A stretch of DNA of 64,000 nucleotides, taken from contig NC_053143.1 of the NCBI RefSeq assembly GCF_016808335.1, forward strand, positions 4,621,398 to 4,685,397. Reading direction: 5' to 3'. Below are positions 10,889-22,569 of this stretch, piece after piece; the first letter of the stretch is position 1, and every line of letters starts with the position of its first letter. This stretch comes from Panicum virgatum (taxonomy: Eukaryota; Streptophyta; Magnoliopsida; Poales; Poaceae). A model generated the notes under the pieces. It made no database searches and was not told the origin of the DNA. It saw only the letters and a program-made list of their open reading frames with translations. A program made the position numbers and the translations under genes.

Positions 10889-13800
10889 CTAGGCCACGAA
10901 GTCCCTCATGAGCTGCGCCGCAAAGGACTTGGTGCTCTGCATGTTCATGTCGTACCCGCCGGAGGCGGCGCCGTGGCTGCCGCTGTCGCCGGCGGCGCTG
11001 CTGCCCATGAGGAACGACGCCGTCTGCTCGGCGCCGCCGCCGCCGGCGCCGTGCGGGAGGCCGAGGGTCAGCGACACCCCGCCGTTCCCCGCGAACGCGA
11101 ACGGCTCCGAGCTGAACTGCCCGTACGGCCCTGGGGCGAAGAGAGAGTACCCGCCGCCGCCGCCGTCCTGGTGGTGGTGGTGGTGGTCCCGGGCGCCGGC
11201 GCCGCCGCCGCTCTCCATGAACTTCATGAGCAGCTCCCGGTGGCTCACCTCCTCGTGCTGCTGCCGCGCCGCCGCCGCGGCCTGCGCGTGCAGCGCCGCC
11301 ATGTCGTGCACGTGGAACGCCCCCGGCGGCGGCTCGTTTCCCCTCGCTTTCTTCAGCCGGCGCTCGACATCGTCGTCGTCGTCGTCTTCCCCCTCGTAGA
11401 ACCCGGCATGCGCCGCCGCCTGCTGGTCCCCGGCGAGCTCGAGCATCGTGGAGCCGTGGACGCCGCCGACGCCGCCCTTGGCGGACGGCGCGCCCGCCGC
11501 CGCCCCGCCTGCCGCGCGCGCCGCCGCCGCCTTCGACATGGCGCCGTCCGCCCTCGGCGTGACGCTGTCGACCCCATTGTTCGTGTCGGCGCTCTTAGCC
11601 CCGCCGCCGGACTTCCCCTCGTCGTTGCCGCCGCCGCCGCCGTCCTGGTACTTGGTCTCCTCCAGGTACATCTCCTCCACCATCGGCTTCCACAGCCGCA
11701 CCCTCGCGTTGATGAACCAGTTGGACACCTAGCAAAGATCAAAAAAAAAAAATCATAGTTTTACACCGCGCGCCATCGTAAGAACAGTCAAATTAAATCG
11801 ATCGAGCAAGAACAGCAAAAGGATTCACATGCAGTTTTAATTTAGTAGCTACTCACCTGGCTCCTGGTTAGCCCGGTTTGCTTGGCGAGCATGATCTTGT
11901 CCGAATCCTTGGGGTATCTGCGTGACAAGTACAGAGGGATCAATGCGGGCCAATCAGAGGACACGATGAGGTGGTGAGTGAGACCAGTTGCATTGCATTG
12001 CATGGCGCCATGGACACCAAAGCAAGCAAGCTCTCGAACGAACAACATGCAAGAGAGTACAAGGCTGGCTCATGATGATCGATCGAGATCGAGCTGTCGA
12101 CAATGGCGAGGGTGAGAATTATTGAAATAATAATTTAACTTACGGGTGCAGGAAGTGCTCGAAGAGCCAGGCGCGGAGGATGGAGACGGAGCGCTCGGGG
12201 AGGCCGCGCTGGGGGCGCCAGGCGCCGCCCTGCATCATGCCGAGCTGCTGCAGGGCGCGCTGCTGCCGGAGCTGGTGGTCGATGTAGCGGAGGCGGGAGC
12301 CGACGGTGCGGCCGCCGGCGACGGCGGCGTCGGCGTCCTCGCCCAGGGCGCGGCTCGCCGCGCGCACCTGCGCCACGATCGCGTCCCGCAGGCACCGGAA
12401 CTGCCGCGAGATGGTGCGCAGCGCCAGCGCCGTGTACGTGCGCGCCGACCCGGCCCCCGCCGCCGCCTCGAACGACGACGACACCGCCTGCATCTGCCCG
12501 TGGTACTGCCGGTACCGCTGCTCCACCTGCCACATACATCGCCATGGACAACCCAACAGACATTGATCAGGGCTCAACACGCTGCTTGGCCATGCATTAA
12601 TCAGGGTGCGCATGCATGCTATTGCTAGCTGATTAAGTAGTTAATTAGTGATGATGATCCAACCAACTGTTTTCTTACAAACTCTTATCAATGCTGATCG
12701 GCGCGATCACAACCGCAACATCAACTCCTATTTTTTTTAACAAATATTACTTCTTCTTTTTTTCATCTGTTAGTTGGTAGCTAGAGAGTACACATCACTG
12801 GGCACTCTCATGAAGCAGCAGGCCATTGCAGACAAAAAGAGAGACGCATTTGCTCAAGCAACGAATTGAAGCTTGTTCGTACTGGCATGGACCAAGGATA
12901 GCCAAAAGAATGGCACTAGCTATAGCTAGCTAGCATCCGTCTCATCTGAAAAATATGGTTGGGAAATCTCCACTTGCTATATTATTTCATTATTGTAGAT
13001 GAAACAGAAGAGGATATAATAACTATTTTCTGAGAGGTGCAAATCAAAAAAATTAAGTAGAGGCCCAATAATTGGCACTAGCGAACTTGCATGCATGTTT
13101 GATAGAGAGAAGGATTTAAATTAAAGCGAGGGAAGACGACTTTGGAACATGTCCACATAATTGAATTTAAAGTTGGACACTGTTCCAACAACTTGTGTCA
13201 CTCATCTTTCAGAAAAAAAACAGCAAAACAAAGATAACCGAAAAGCAAATGGCTCGCAGCCTTTTAATAACAACGCTGTCTAAAATTGTAGAGGCAACCA
13301 AACAGCAAAGCATCACCAAATATCTCTCCCAACCAAATTTAGATGCAATATTCAATTCTCGAAGATAGTATAGTAACAAAAAAAACATCGAAATTTGAGA
13401 CCTTTCAAGGATTTGACAGCAACTGAAACAAGTTTTTTTTCTTCTAAATATCTTGTAAAAAGGAGAGAAATAAAACATCAAACCGGAAAAACGAAAAATT
13501 AATCTTGGTATGAACTATGAAGCACGTACTGAATTATGCTAGCTATACTGACCTCGTCGAGCATGTTGATGAGCTTGCTCTTCTTCATCTGCAGCTCCTG
13601 CCGCTCGGCCGTGGACAACTCCGGCACCGCGCCGCCACTCTTGGCCCCGCCGCCGTCATCGGTGCCGCCGCCGGAGACGCCCTCCGAGTCCTCCTTCTTC
13701 TTCACTGCCGCAAGGCTCTTGGCCGTCGCGGCGGCCTTGGCGTCCTCCACGCCCTTGCTGACGCTCACCACCTCGTCGAGCAGCTCCTGCGCCGCCTTGA

Positions 13801-14290
13801 GGTACTTGGAGCTCATCACCATCTGGCCCTGCGGCGTGGCCGACGCGCCCAGCTGGTGGTACTTTCCCTCGTCGCCGGCGCCTCCGACGGCGGCCACGGT
13901 GACCGGCGGCGGCGCCTCGCGGGACGACAGGCTGAGCACGGCGCTGACCCCGGCGGCGCCGGGAGTCTGCGCCTGCGGCGGCGACATGTCCGCGGCGGCG
14001 CCGCTCGTGGCCGGGGTCCAGAGGTTGTAGCCCGACGGCGCCGCCTGCAGAGGGATGCCGACGAAGTGCTGCTGCGCCGCCGACGGCGACTGCTGGTGGT
14101 GGTGGCCGAAGGACGCCGGGGTCATGGTGCTCACCGCCGAGTTGAGGAGCATCATGTTGGTCGCGCCGGGCGGCGACGCGCCGGCGTCACCGTAGCTGGC
14201 GTAGCCCGGGTTCATGAGGTACAGCGTCTGCAGGCCGTCGGCGCCGGCCTGGATGTCCGTGCCGGCGCCGCCGTGGTAGTACGCCGCCAT
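10889..14290 (-). CDS. BEL1-like TALE homeodomain transcription factor, BLH1/BIHD1 type (673 aa, 4 coding exons)
   Basis: Exons on the minus strand: 14290-13553, 12526-12144, 11917-11857 (the 61-bp exon typical of BELL genes) and 11728-10889. Introns are GT-AG and the frame closes at 2022 nt. The N-terminus MAAYYHGG...[11 protein letters not shown] resembles Arabidopsis BLH1 and rice BIHD1. The SKY box ([15 protein letters not shown]) is near residue 161 and the BELL domain near 235-300 ([19 protein letters not shown]). The TALE homeodomain is at about 347-412, with the YPKDSDK loop extension and recognition helix [15 protein letters not shown]. The ZIBEL motif VSLTLGLPH is near 612-620. BELL proteins pair with KNOX proteins in the nucleus and control meristem and organ development; BIHD1 is linked to defence. 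The ATG at 14290 is chosen over an in-frame ATG at 14314 because it gives the conserved N-terminus. Low-complexity tracts (D6, H5, poly-Gly/Ala) are present. Confidence 0.93.
12527..13552 (-). other. Intron 1 of the BEL1-like gene
   Basis: A 1026-bp GT-AG intron splits the BELL domain between ...MLDE and VEQRYRQ.... It is AT-rich and shows no embedded gene or recognised transposon. Confidence 0.85.
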
Positions 14291-14519
14291 CGCCGACAGA
14301 TCGACGACGCCCAAAAATCTTGGCTTTGGGCTTCAGGGCACCAAAAATTATCCTCAATTAGCTTCAGTTCAATATCACAAGCTTGTGGTTTCGCCTGTAA
14401 AGAGGAAGAACGAATCGAGGAGTTTAACAATTGAGAACTAGGGAAACAAAGATTAACAAAAAAAGGAAAAAAAATACCGGATCAAGATTTTGAGGAATTC
14501 CTGGAAGAACTGGATCCAT
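14212..14519 (-). promoter_or_regulatory. Overlapping upstream ORF of the BEL1-like gene (74 aa when spliced)
   Basis: An ATG at 14519 opens MDPVLPGIPQNLDP (14519-14478). Splicing the 83-nt leader intron joins it in frame to AKPQACDIELKLIEDNFW... (14394-14212). The frame runs past the main ATG at 14290 in another frame and stops at 14212, 78 nt inside the main CDS. The first part is balanced and peptide-like; the last part is a frame-shifted readout of the homeodomain gene's own GC-rich start. Such a uORF should depress translation of the main frame. It could be a conserved-peptide uORF, but that needs comparison with other grasses. Confidence 0.6.
14395..14477 (-). other. Predicted 83-nt intron in the 5' leader of the BEL1-like gene
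   Basis: The donor is CCG|GTATTTT and the acceptor is TTCCTCTTTACAG|GCG with a good pyrimidine tract. If retained, the upstream ORF ends at TAA (14424-14426) after 31 codons, before the main start. If spliced, it overlaps the main start. Confidence 0.6.
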
Positions 14520-14564
14520 GAAAGAGAGAAGGTAGGGAGAGGGAGAGGGAGGGTGCAGCATGTG

Positions 14565-14571
14565 TATATAT
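14565..14571 (-). promoter_or_regulatory. TATA box candidate of the BEL1-like gene
   Basis: The minus strand reads GCATATATACACA, about 45 bp before the uORF ATG. This places transcription start near 14535-14540 and gives a CT-rich leader. Other starts further upstream are possible. Confidence 0.5.
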
Positions 14572-17500
14572 GCATGGAAGAGGAAGAACACTAGCTATCT
14601 ATATCTAGCAGAGCTCTAGAAGAGGAGAGAGGATGAGAGAGATGTGGAATAGGCATCAGTATCAGAAAAAAATATATTAATAAGGAAAAGGCAGGCATCC
14701 ATCTTCATCAAGTGATTTAACAAAGAAACGGTGCACAGATGTCAACACAAGCACACACACATACACATCACTCAGCTCGCGCACCATCTCTCTCTCTACT
14801 TCTCTATATTACCTCAAGAATTGATGCAGCTCATGAGCTCCTGCACGTGCTGTCCCTTGCTGCACAAAGAAAATTATCTTGCTGTGCGTCTCTCTCTCTC
14901 TCTCTGATATAGAAAGAGAAGGCCGTTGAAGATCCTAGCTAGAAAGAGGAAGCAGGAGGAGCAAGAAGGAGGAGGTTGATGTAAGAGTACCAAGGTATCA
15001 AGAGCATGAGATCACTCATGTCAGTGTTGAGTACCTGCAAGAGTTCCTTTATTTCCCTTTTGCTCTCTCTTTCTCTCTCTACAGAAGACACCGGCCGGCG
15101 TATATATCTCTCCTCCCTGCTTCGTCCCGCATCTCCTCCAGCTGAAAGGGAAAGAGAAGAGATAGAGAGAGGGAGAGGGAGACCAGCTAGCGGGCCAATT
15201 AGCAAAGTCTTTTAGAGAGAGAAAGAGGGATGAAAAAGGGCAGTGGAGGAGGGATACCCACCTCCCACTTCCAATATTATCCTCTCACAACGCCCCCCAC
15301 ACCTTTTCCCCCACTTCCCCCTTTTCTCTCTCTAGATTTCTAGCCACCTACAAGATTTTTCTCCTTCTCTCCCTTACTTTCTCTCTCATCTGCCACTCGA
15401 AGCATTTTAGGTGTGCAGACCCATCTGCACAGGTTTGGCCTTGGGTGACCAGTTTGAGCACACACACAACACAGTCAGAGAACGAAAGGACTGATGTGTA
15501 CAAGTAGGAGTAATTGTGCCCTCAAAGGATAACTGTGGATTTTTTTGTACTGTTACAAACTCAATCAAACTAAAATTTCATTGCAAATAGGTCCGCTTTT
15601 TTTTATTAAAAAAATAGCTGTAGTGACCTCACCCTCAGTTTTTTTTCCACACAAGATTGTACAAAAAGATTGTGCCTATATTGTACAAGAATAAGCAAGT
15701 AATGGCATGCAAGAAATCATTTCAAAGGAGGAACAATTATTGGACCAATTGAATTGAGTGTTTTCCATAGGAAAGGTACTACACAATGCAATGTTTTGAA
15801 GTTTGAAAGTCCATGTGATTTGACATACTTTTTTTCTCCTCATCATTAGTTGCAGGGAGTTGGAGAGAGAGAGAGCCGCCATAGTACTACTCTGAGATCT
15901 TCCTGTGAGAGCGTGCAGAGAGAGAGAGATGATAGGGATTTTTATGTCTGTGGTGTGTACTATTGGCTCAAGGTGTGTACGTAGGCCATAGGGCACATGA
16001 ATTGAGATAGATATGGTGAGAGATGGATGACAGACGGCCCGCCAATGTACACTGACCTCCTTCCTGGATGCTCTGACTGGCACAGCTACTTGTGTGTGTG
16101 TGTGTCAGAGAAGAACTAGGAAATGTCCCACGTCTATGCGTGCCTTGCCATCTCACTTTTTTCATTTGCCTTTTGGAAGCTGTCTAGGTCACAATTTTAA
16201 TACACTACTTGTACTACTATACATACATACCTGTATGTGTGTGTGTGTGTGAGAGAGAGGGCTTTGCTTGTGTTCCTTTTCCTTTTTTCCCTTTTTGCCC
16301 TCTCACTCTCCAGAGCCCAACCTTCTAGGGTATGTATTGACTGCCTTTGATGGGTGTCCTTTTGTTTCTTAGGGTATTTGTTTATGCACTGGTCTACCTC
16401 ACATCTTAATCTTCCTGCTAAGTGAAGCTAGCATCATGCATGATAGTCTTGTCTTTGCACTGGTGGCTAAGATATTATTAGTTTGTGTTTCTTCCCCCTC
16501 TTAGGTCAGCTGATGGATGGATTTGGAGGTAAAGCGATTGAAAGCTCAGGAATCCAAATCCAGTTGCCTGCTGTATCCAGGAATTGATTGTTATTCCAGG
16601 AAGCTAGTATATTCATTTTCAGCAAGCACATCAACAAATTTTTGCTATGCAATGGCATTTTCTTTGACATTATTATTCACTCGATTCCAAGTTTCCAACC
16701 AATGATCTAGATATCTATGTGCATGATGAGTGATACTGGAAAGACGTTTTGACAAACATCCAAGAATATGTATATTGCTCTTTATGCATCTAGGGTAGCT
16801 AGCTAGGGCTAGTGCACACAAGTATTAATTTATTGTTTACATGTTTCGTCAATCAACTATATATGAAGCCAATATATATGTTCCACGATCATGCATCCAT
16901 AATGATAAGAAATAGAGCTGAAAAGGTTCTGTAATTATCAGGAAAAGGATGTCAGATAGTCCAGAAACGTATCATTTCTGCTTGCTCACACAAAAAGGGA
17001 ATGATGTTAGTGTCATTGTTGACAATCAGCATCAGCATCCTCTTACGCATGGCATTACCTACGAAGTTAGTCGTGGTCTATTAGTTTGACCTATTGTCAA
17101 ATGCACAATATTTAATCACTGTATCAAGAAGCTAAGCACAAGTAACATATGCATCTAGCTAGTTATAATAGCATAACTCTGGGAGATTAATCATTAAGCA
17201 CAATCCATTCCCGCATTCCAACCTAGTTATTGACAGATACGTTTATTAATTGAACCTTGATGGCACGGCGCATGATCCACATTTGTAGGTACAAGCAAGA
17301 ACATTCCTGAAAATATTCTTTGATTTAATTGGGCGTATTGAGTAGATAGATGTTGAAATTTCCTCAACAAAAAGGTCCAAAAGGTTGCAAAAAGCAACAG
17401 AAGTGAAAAGGTTGTCCGACCATGCATGAAAATGATGTCTCCTTTTGTAGTGTGTTTTATTTTTGAATAGGCATATGAACATGGATATGTTAGTCATGTA

Positions 17501-17664
17501 AAAGCCAATAAGATGCATTCCTATAATTGTAAATGCACGTATACAGTGCTTGTTTTGAAGATTTTGATTAATTTCACCCCCAACGCATCACATAAATGTA
17601 GCTTATATCTACTTGAGTATTTATAGGTATATTGCACCTTCAATATCTCTCTCTGTTCACTACT
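14572..17664. promoter_or_regulatory. Upstream region of the BEL1-like gene, rich in CT/GA microsatellites
   Basis: No coding gene is seen. CT/GA tracts (for example 14889-14905, 15063-15080, 15863-15873, 15918-15929) and a GT tract near 16236-16250 are common. GA/CT tracts near developmental genes can bind BPC-type GAGA factors in plants; that role is inferred. The distal part is AT-rich and featureless up to the retrotransposon at 17670. Confidence 0.4.
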
Positions 17665-17669
17665 TCAAT
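17665..17669. repeat. Target-site duplication (tcaat), left copy
   Basis: It directly precedes the TGTAACACCC start of the 5' LTR. The same five bases occur at 33201-33205, directly after the 3' LTR end, which fixes the limits of the whole gypsy insertion. Confidence 0.9.
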
Positions 17670-17774
17670 TGTAACACCCAGGTATTAACCCTCAGTAATT
17701 AAGTTAATCATGGTCATTAGTTCCGATTCACGCGACAGATCACCAAACCAAAACCTTTCTTATCAGCTGGGCCG

Positions 17775-17846
17775 GACTGGTCTGACCGGTCGGGGTAACC
17801 GGTCTGACCGGTTGATCTTGACTCGACCGTTTTGGGCCCACAACAT

Positions 17847-17896
<50 letters not shown>

Positions 17897-18360
17897 TCAG
17901 TTCACTCACCTCACTCAGCTCACTCATGCCCTCCCCGAGCTCTCCCCTTCCCAAACTCTAGGATTTCAAATCCTCACCCCAAATTCAATCTCAAGGCTAG
18001 GTAAAGGATCAAATCAGCGTGGGGGATCATCTTCTCCACGGTTCCCTCCCTGGGGTGCAGTGGATCCGAGTTCTTCGCGGGGGGAAAGCTCCTTCAAGGT
18101 GTTTTTGCTTGGGATGGTTTGATCTCTCTTTTTAGATGATCTTAGGTGATTTCTCTTTGGTCAAACACCTCCAGTGGCACCCCTGAACTAGTTCCTAGAA
18201 GGGATTTGGAATTAGTGGGCTAGTTTAGTTGAGACATGGATTATAGCTTTTGGACTGGGTAGGACCGGTCTGACCGGTCGAGTGGACCGGTCTGACCGGT
18301 AGTATGGCCAATGGTAATATAGGACTGGTCTAACCGGTCGAGTGGACCAGTCTGACCGGT
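17775..18360. repeat. Three ACCGGTCTGACCGGT doublets in the 5' LTR
   Basis: Motif copies start at 17775/17797, 18263/18285 and 18323/18345. Each pair is spaced exactly 22 bp. The unit GACCGGTCTGACCGGTC holds two palindromic ACCGGT hexamers, so each doublet offers four. Some hexamers have decayed by one base. Confidence 0.85.
17852..17891. repeat. (CT)n microsatellite in the 5' LTR
   Basis: About 20 CT units are present. The 3' LTR copy near 23931 is shorter and ends in a C run, so the tract has changed length since insertion. Confidence 0.9.
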
Positions 18361-19863
18361 ATGGCCAGGGCTGAGGAGGGTTAATGAGTGTTAGTTAGTG
18401 CCTATAGTTGGAAATTAATTCGGTTATTTGTTACTGGTATTTTTCTTATAAATCATGCATGCATTCTCATGCCATATGCATATGCACACGTGTAGCAGCC
18501 GCGGCGGAGGAGGTGGTGTACGAAGTGGTTGCGGAGCAACAGGAGCCGCAGGGGCAAGCCCCGCAGCAGGAGGTTCGCGGGGAGCTGGCCCAAGGCCCAG
18601 CTGACCCTAGTGCTGAGCAGCAGACTCAAGGCAAGCCCCGGTGCATGTCCTATTATTTCAAATTATGACTCACTATATATGTATTTATTACTTGTGCATT
18701 ACGTTTCAGGAGTTGTTTGGAACCCTAGTTGCATGATTCCTAGGTTTCCTCGAGTTATACTAGTATGTATGGGATGCTAGAAATGCTATACTTAATAGTT
18801 CTCGGTAGAAGCCGGGTGATTTCTGGTCACTCGCGAGATATATGATGATTAGAAGTCGAGTAATTTCCGGTTACTCGCGCGATATAGAATGTATTTATGT
18901 TCCAGTACAGGAGTTATTTCATTTGATATGAAATGAATGGAAATTGAGGCCGGACGGGAAATGGTGATGATATATAGGTATGGCAGCAGGACAGGGTTCT
19001 TGGTTGTCTTAGTCCCGTCTGTGTCGATTAACGATCGGTCGTTGTCGGCAATGTTGATCGGGGATTGAATTGTACTAACCGCATGCCGGGAGTAGGAGGT
19101 AGTCGAAACCGGTAAGCCTAGTATTGCCTTGCTTCAAAAGTACAGGACTCCATCTCACCTCCTGGGGTAGTCGAGTAGTCGCGGAGAAATGTGGATGCAT
19201 GTATTACTTTTGGTGGTCTCACGTTGAGCTCGGCTGACCATATGATGGTGGGGCGGTCCTGTAGTTCGAGGCGGGGAGGGGAAGGGTTGGTGCGTGTGGT
19301 CCGACGGGGCTTATGCGTGCCGTGTTGGTTAGGTCCACCTTGCAAGATTAAATCGAATCGATTCGCCGTGTCTCGCGGTTATGAGAGCCTTGATCTCTTT
19401 GCTGCATCGTAGAGATATAATGGAATGTAAAGTACATATGTATACATGATGATGGGCACATTGAATTATTATTGATTGCACCACCATGTTTGCTATAGTT
19501 GGTTCATGCAAATATTAGATTGGAGTTAATTTGTATAGAATCTGGGGCTAAAATAATAAAAGTAAGGAATTACTTTAGTCGCTTTTCTGCAAAATAACTA
19601 CCAGCCAAAAGCCTTGAATGTCTAGGTATGTGGGCTAAGTTATACTCACTGGTCGGGTAAGTCTTGCTGAGTATTAGTTGCTCAGTGTTTATTGCCACCA
19701 TATTTTTATTTCAGGGTACCCGGATGTTGACTTTTGCCCCTGCTGTGTCAAATTCATCCGCCGTGATGCAGATGGGTGGAAGGTGGTGGAGCGAGACCCC
19801 TAGACTAGGGTTTTGGTGAGTTGCACACTTGTGGGCGAGGAGTGCAGCTCCTCTGTCTGTTCA

Positions 19864-19962
19864 GACCAGTCTGACCGGTCGGTGGGACCGGTTTGACCGG
19901 TACCTACGTGGAGAGTCTCATGCAGACCGGTCTGACCGGTTGGACGAACCGGTCTGACTAGT
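19864..19962. repeat. Two ACCGGTCTGACCGGT doublets near the 5' LTR end
   Basis: Copies start at 19864/19886 and 19925/19946-7, again about 22 bp apart within each doublet. Confidence 0.85.
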
Positions 19963-20330
19963 GTTGTAAAGGCAGGGTAGTTGGTAATGGTGTAGTGTAG
20001 TTCTTTTCCCGTTGTTTAAACTATGGGTTTTATGGTTGTAAAACTTGTATTTTATGTGTGTCTTTGAACTAGATTGTAAAGCTTTTGTATCTAAACTCGG
20101 TTTGTAAAAAGTTATGTTTTATTCTTTTTTATCGCTGTTGTATTTTCAAGTATTTGTCGTGCTTGTACCATCTGTGCCCACCTTCGCGTGGGTCTACCAG
20201 TGTTGTTTCGATCAGGCCGTGGGTTGAGAAATGATCGCCAAATTAAACCATTAAGCTAATGCGCCCGATGTGTTCAAATGACGGCCATTACGCTTAATTT
20301 AGAGTTTTAATTTGGCGGTTCCGTCACAGC

Positions 20331-20342
20331 TGGTATTAGAGC
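20331..20342 (+). other. Primer-binding site of the gypsy element
   Basis: TGGTATTAGAGC lies two bases after the LTR end. It differs at one base from the TGGTATCAGAGC complement of plant initiator tRNA-Met. Confidence 0.8.
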
Positions 20343-20696
20343 CGAAACGCATCGGAGGTGGTACGAGCATGACTAATTTCTAGATCTTACAAATCAAAAA
20401 TGAATTTCTAATTTAGGATAAAAGTGGTTTAGCGATGTGGGGGGATTATTCGTAGTAAGGCCTATATATAGTTTATGTTAGAGTAGTAGTTAGATGTTTA
20501 GTTTTGGTTGAGAGGTTAACGCAGGACGTTCATGCATTATGCTATTTATATTTTCTTCAGTTGCATATGTGAGCTGGTTTAGGGACTCAGACATCATATC
20601 ATGCATCATGGCATCGATTATTTCTAAATTTGCATTTGAGAATTTGGTTTAAGGGGCTGGTACACAGCTATGGCTTGGAAATTTATTCTGGGTGGT

Positions 20697-20798
20697 GACC
20701 GGTCTTGGATATCGGTCTGACCGGTTGGTCCACGTGCATAGTGCCATGAAGATCATGCAGACCGGTCTGACTGGTCGGTTGCACCGGTCTGACCGGTC
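20697..20798. repeat. ACCGGT motif cluster in the untranslated leader of the gypsy element
   Basis: Copies at about 20697-20726 (broken by inserted bases), 20760 and 20782 repeat the LTR motif outside the LTR, just upstream of gag. Confidence 0.8.
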
Positions 20799-20938
20799 GG
20801 TGCAGACTGAAAGCCATATAATGTGTTTAAATAATTTGTTTTCAGCGCTTTCTTCCATGATTTGGATGTTAGTTGCTGTCATGATTATTTTTATGTAATC
20901 AGGATAATATAACTAACCCAATCATAGTTGAATGCAGA

Positions 20939-22569
20939 ATGGCAGATCCACCGAACCCTCCTGAGTTGGCTCAGGCCATTGCGGCCATTCGTACCGGGTG
21001 CGACGAGCAGACGGCACTTCTCCGTGAGCTTGTGCAGCTGGGCAGAACGCCGCGGCCAGAACATCACCACCAGCCACCTGCTCCAGGATACCCGGAGTTT
21101 CTAGCCACTCAGCCACCGCTTTTCCATAAGGCGGATGAACCACTGGAAGCGGACAGCTGGCTTCGGACCATTGAGTCCAAGTTTATCCTGCACCCATACA
21201 GCGATGGGGATAAAGCGGGATTGGCAGCCCAGCAGTTGAGGGGTCCCGCGCGCACATGGTGGGAGAATCATGTGGCCATGTTTCCTGCGGGTATTTAGTT
21301 TTCATGGGCACAGTTCAAGGAAGCCTTCAGGGCACATCACATCCCAGCATGGGTGATCATAAGGAAGCTCACATGGTTCTTGGCCCTGAAACAGGGTAAC
21401 AACAGTGTCCTACAGTATTCCCAGGCCTTCAACAATTTATCGCAGTATGCGGGATATCACGTAGACACTGATGAGAAGAAACAGGCGTGCTTCAGGCAGG
21501 GGCTTAGCAGCAAGCTCCAGGATCATCTGGCAATGATTAAGTTTGATAGTTTCAGTGAGCTAGTCAATGGGGCTATAATTCAGGAGCACGCCCATCTAGC
21601 TCACAAGGCAGAAAAGAAAAAAAAAGCACCAGCAGCAGGATCTTCTAGTAGCACTCCCCAGAAATTCCGCCTTGTGCAGTCAGGGCCACAGCGAGCCCCT
21701 TATCAGTAGCAGTGGGGGTTTAGGCCACCACAGTCACAGTGGGGGTTTCAACCACCTCAGTACCCACAGCCGCAGGGAGTAGCCAGATTCCTTGTGCCTC
21801 AGTAGTATGATCAGAAGATGTCAGTACAGCAACCAGGGGCACATCCCAATATGCCTCCATGCTACAACTGTGGGCAAGTTGGTCACTTTGCACGTGACTG
21901 TCAGATGCCACCCAAGCAAGGCTAGCAATCAAGCCAACAGAATCAGAAGAGCAAAGTGGATCATTTCAAGTTAGGACAAGTGCACTACACCACCCTCGAG
22001 GGCATCCCAGATGGAACTCCAGTGATGGCGGGTATGTTCTCAGTGAATGGTCAACCCGTTAAAGTATTATTCGATTCAGAGGCATCACATATGTTTATTA
22101 GCAAGGAAGGTGTATGTAGGCTTAGGTTGAAGGTAGAAAACATGCCAAGTCCGTATAATATTCATTCGCCCGGGGGCTAATTGATTACCAATCAAATTGC
22201 CAGAAGGGTACCTCTGCGGTTGCAAGGTAGAATAATTATCACACACCCTATAGTTCTACCCACTCCAAAAGTGGATCTTATACTTGGCATGAATTGGCTG
22301 GAAGAACAGGGGGTCCTTCTGGACACTCTTTCACATTCGGTGCACATCAATTCTTCCATTCATGGTCCTATAACCCTGCATCTAGAGGGCCATGAATCAT
22401 TGACCCCTAATGTCAATCACACTGAGGGCAAAAGTTTGGCAGAAATACCGGTGGTGTGTGAATACCCCGATGTTTTTCCGGAGGACTTACCGGGAATGCC
22501 ACCAGATCGCAATGTGGAATTTGCCATTGAATTGCAACCGGGAACGACACCAATTTCCCGGAGACCTTG
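20939..22569 (+). pseudogene. gag and protease remnant of the gypsy element
   Basis: Translation from 20939 (MADPPNPPELAQAIAAI) gives a capsid-like gag interrupted by TAG stops near 21296 and 21707. A CCHC zinc knuckle (CYNCGQVGHFARDC) lies near 21860-21905. The aspartic-protease region follows (VKVLFDSEASHMFIS near 22060), where the catalytic DSG/DTG reads DSE. More stops follow near 22178. The frame then runs to the beginning of the reverse-transcriptase region (ELQPGTTPISRRP) and stops at 22567-22569. The gene is broken and non-functional. Confidence 0.88.

Larger units (their letters stand above)
17670..20328 (+). repeat. 5' LTR of the gypsy element (2659 bp)
   Basis: It starts TGTAACACCC and ends TTCCGTCACA. 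Inside are a (CT)n tract, five doublets of the ACCGGTCTGACCGGT motif and a GC-rich 150-bp stretch around 18495-18640 with an Ala/Gln/Glu-rich open frame of unknown meaning. It is the only uninterrupted copy and is the template for recognising the broken 3' LTR. Confidence 0.9.

Noticed and set aside
13517..14434. 305-codon plus-strand frame opposite the BEL1-like exon 1
   Set aside because: Shadow frame of a GC-rich exon; the minus strand has the conserved domains and splice sites.
20649..20882. Asp-Arg-Ser-rich peptides (TDRSDRCNRPVRPV) that might suggest a repeat protein
   Set aside because: They are chance translations of the ACCGGTCTGACCGGT DNA motif.
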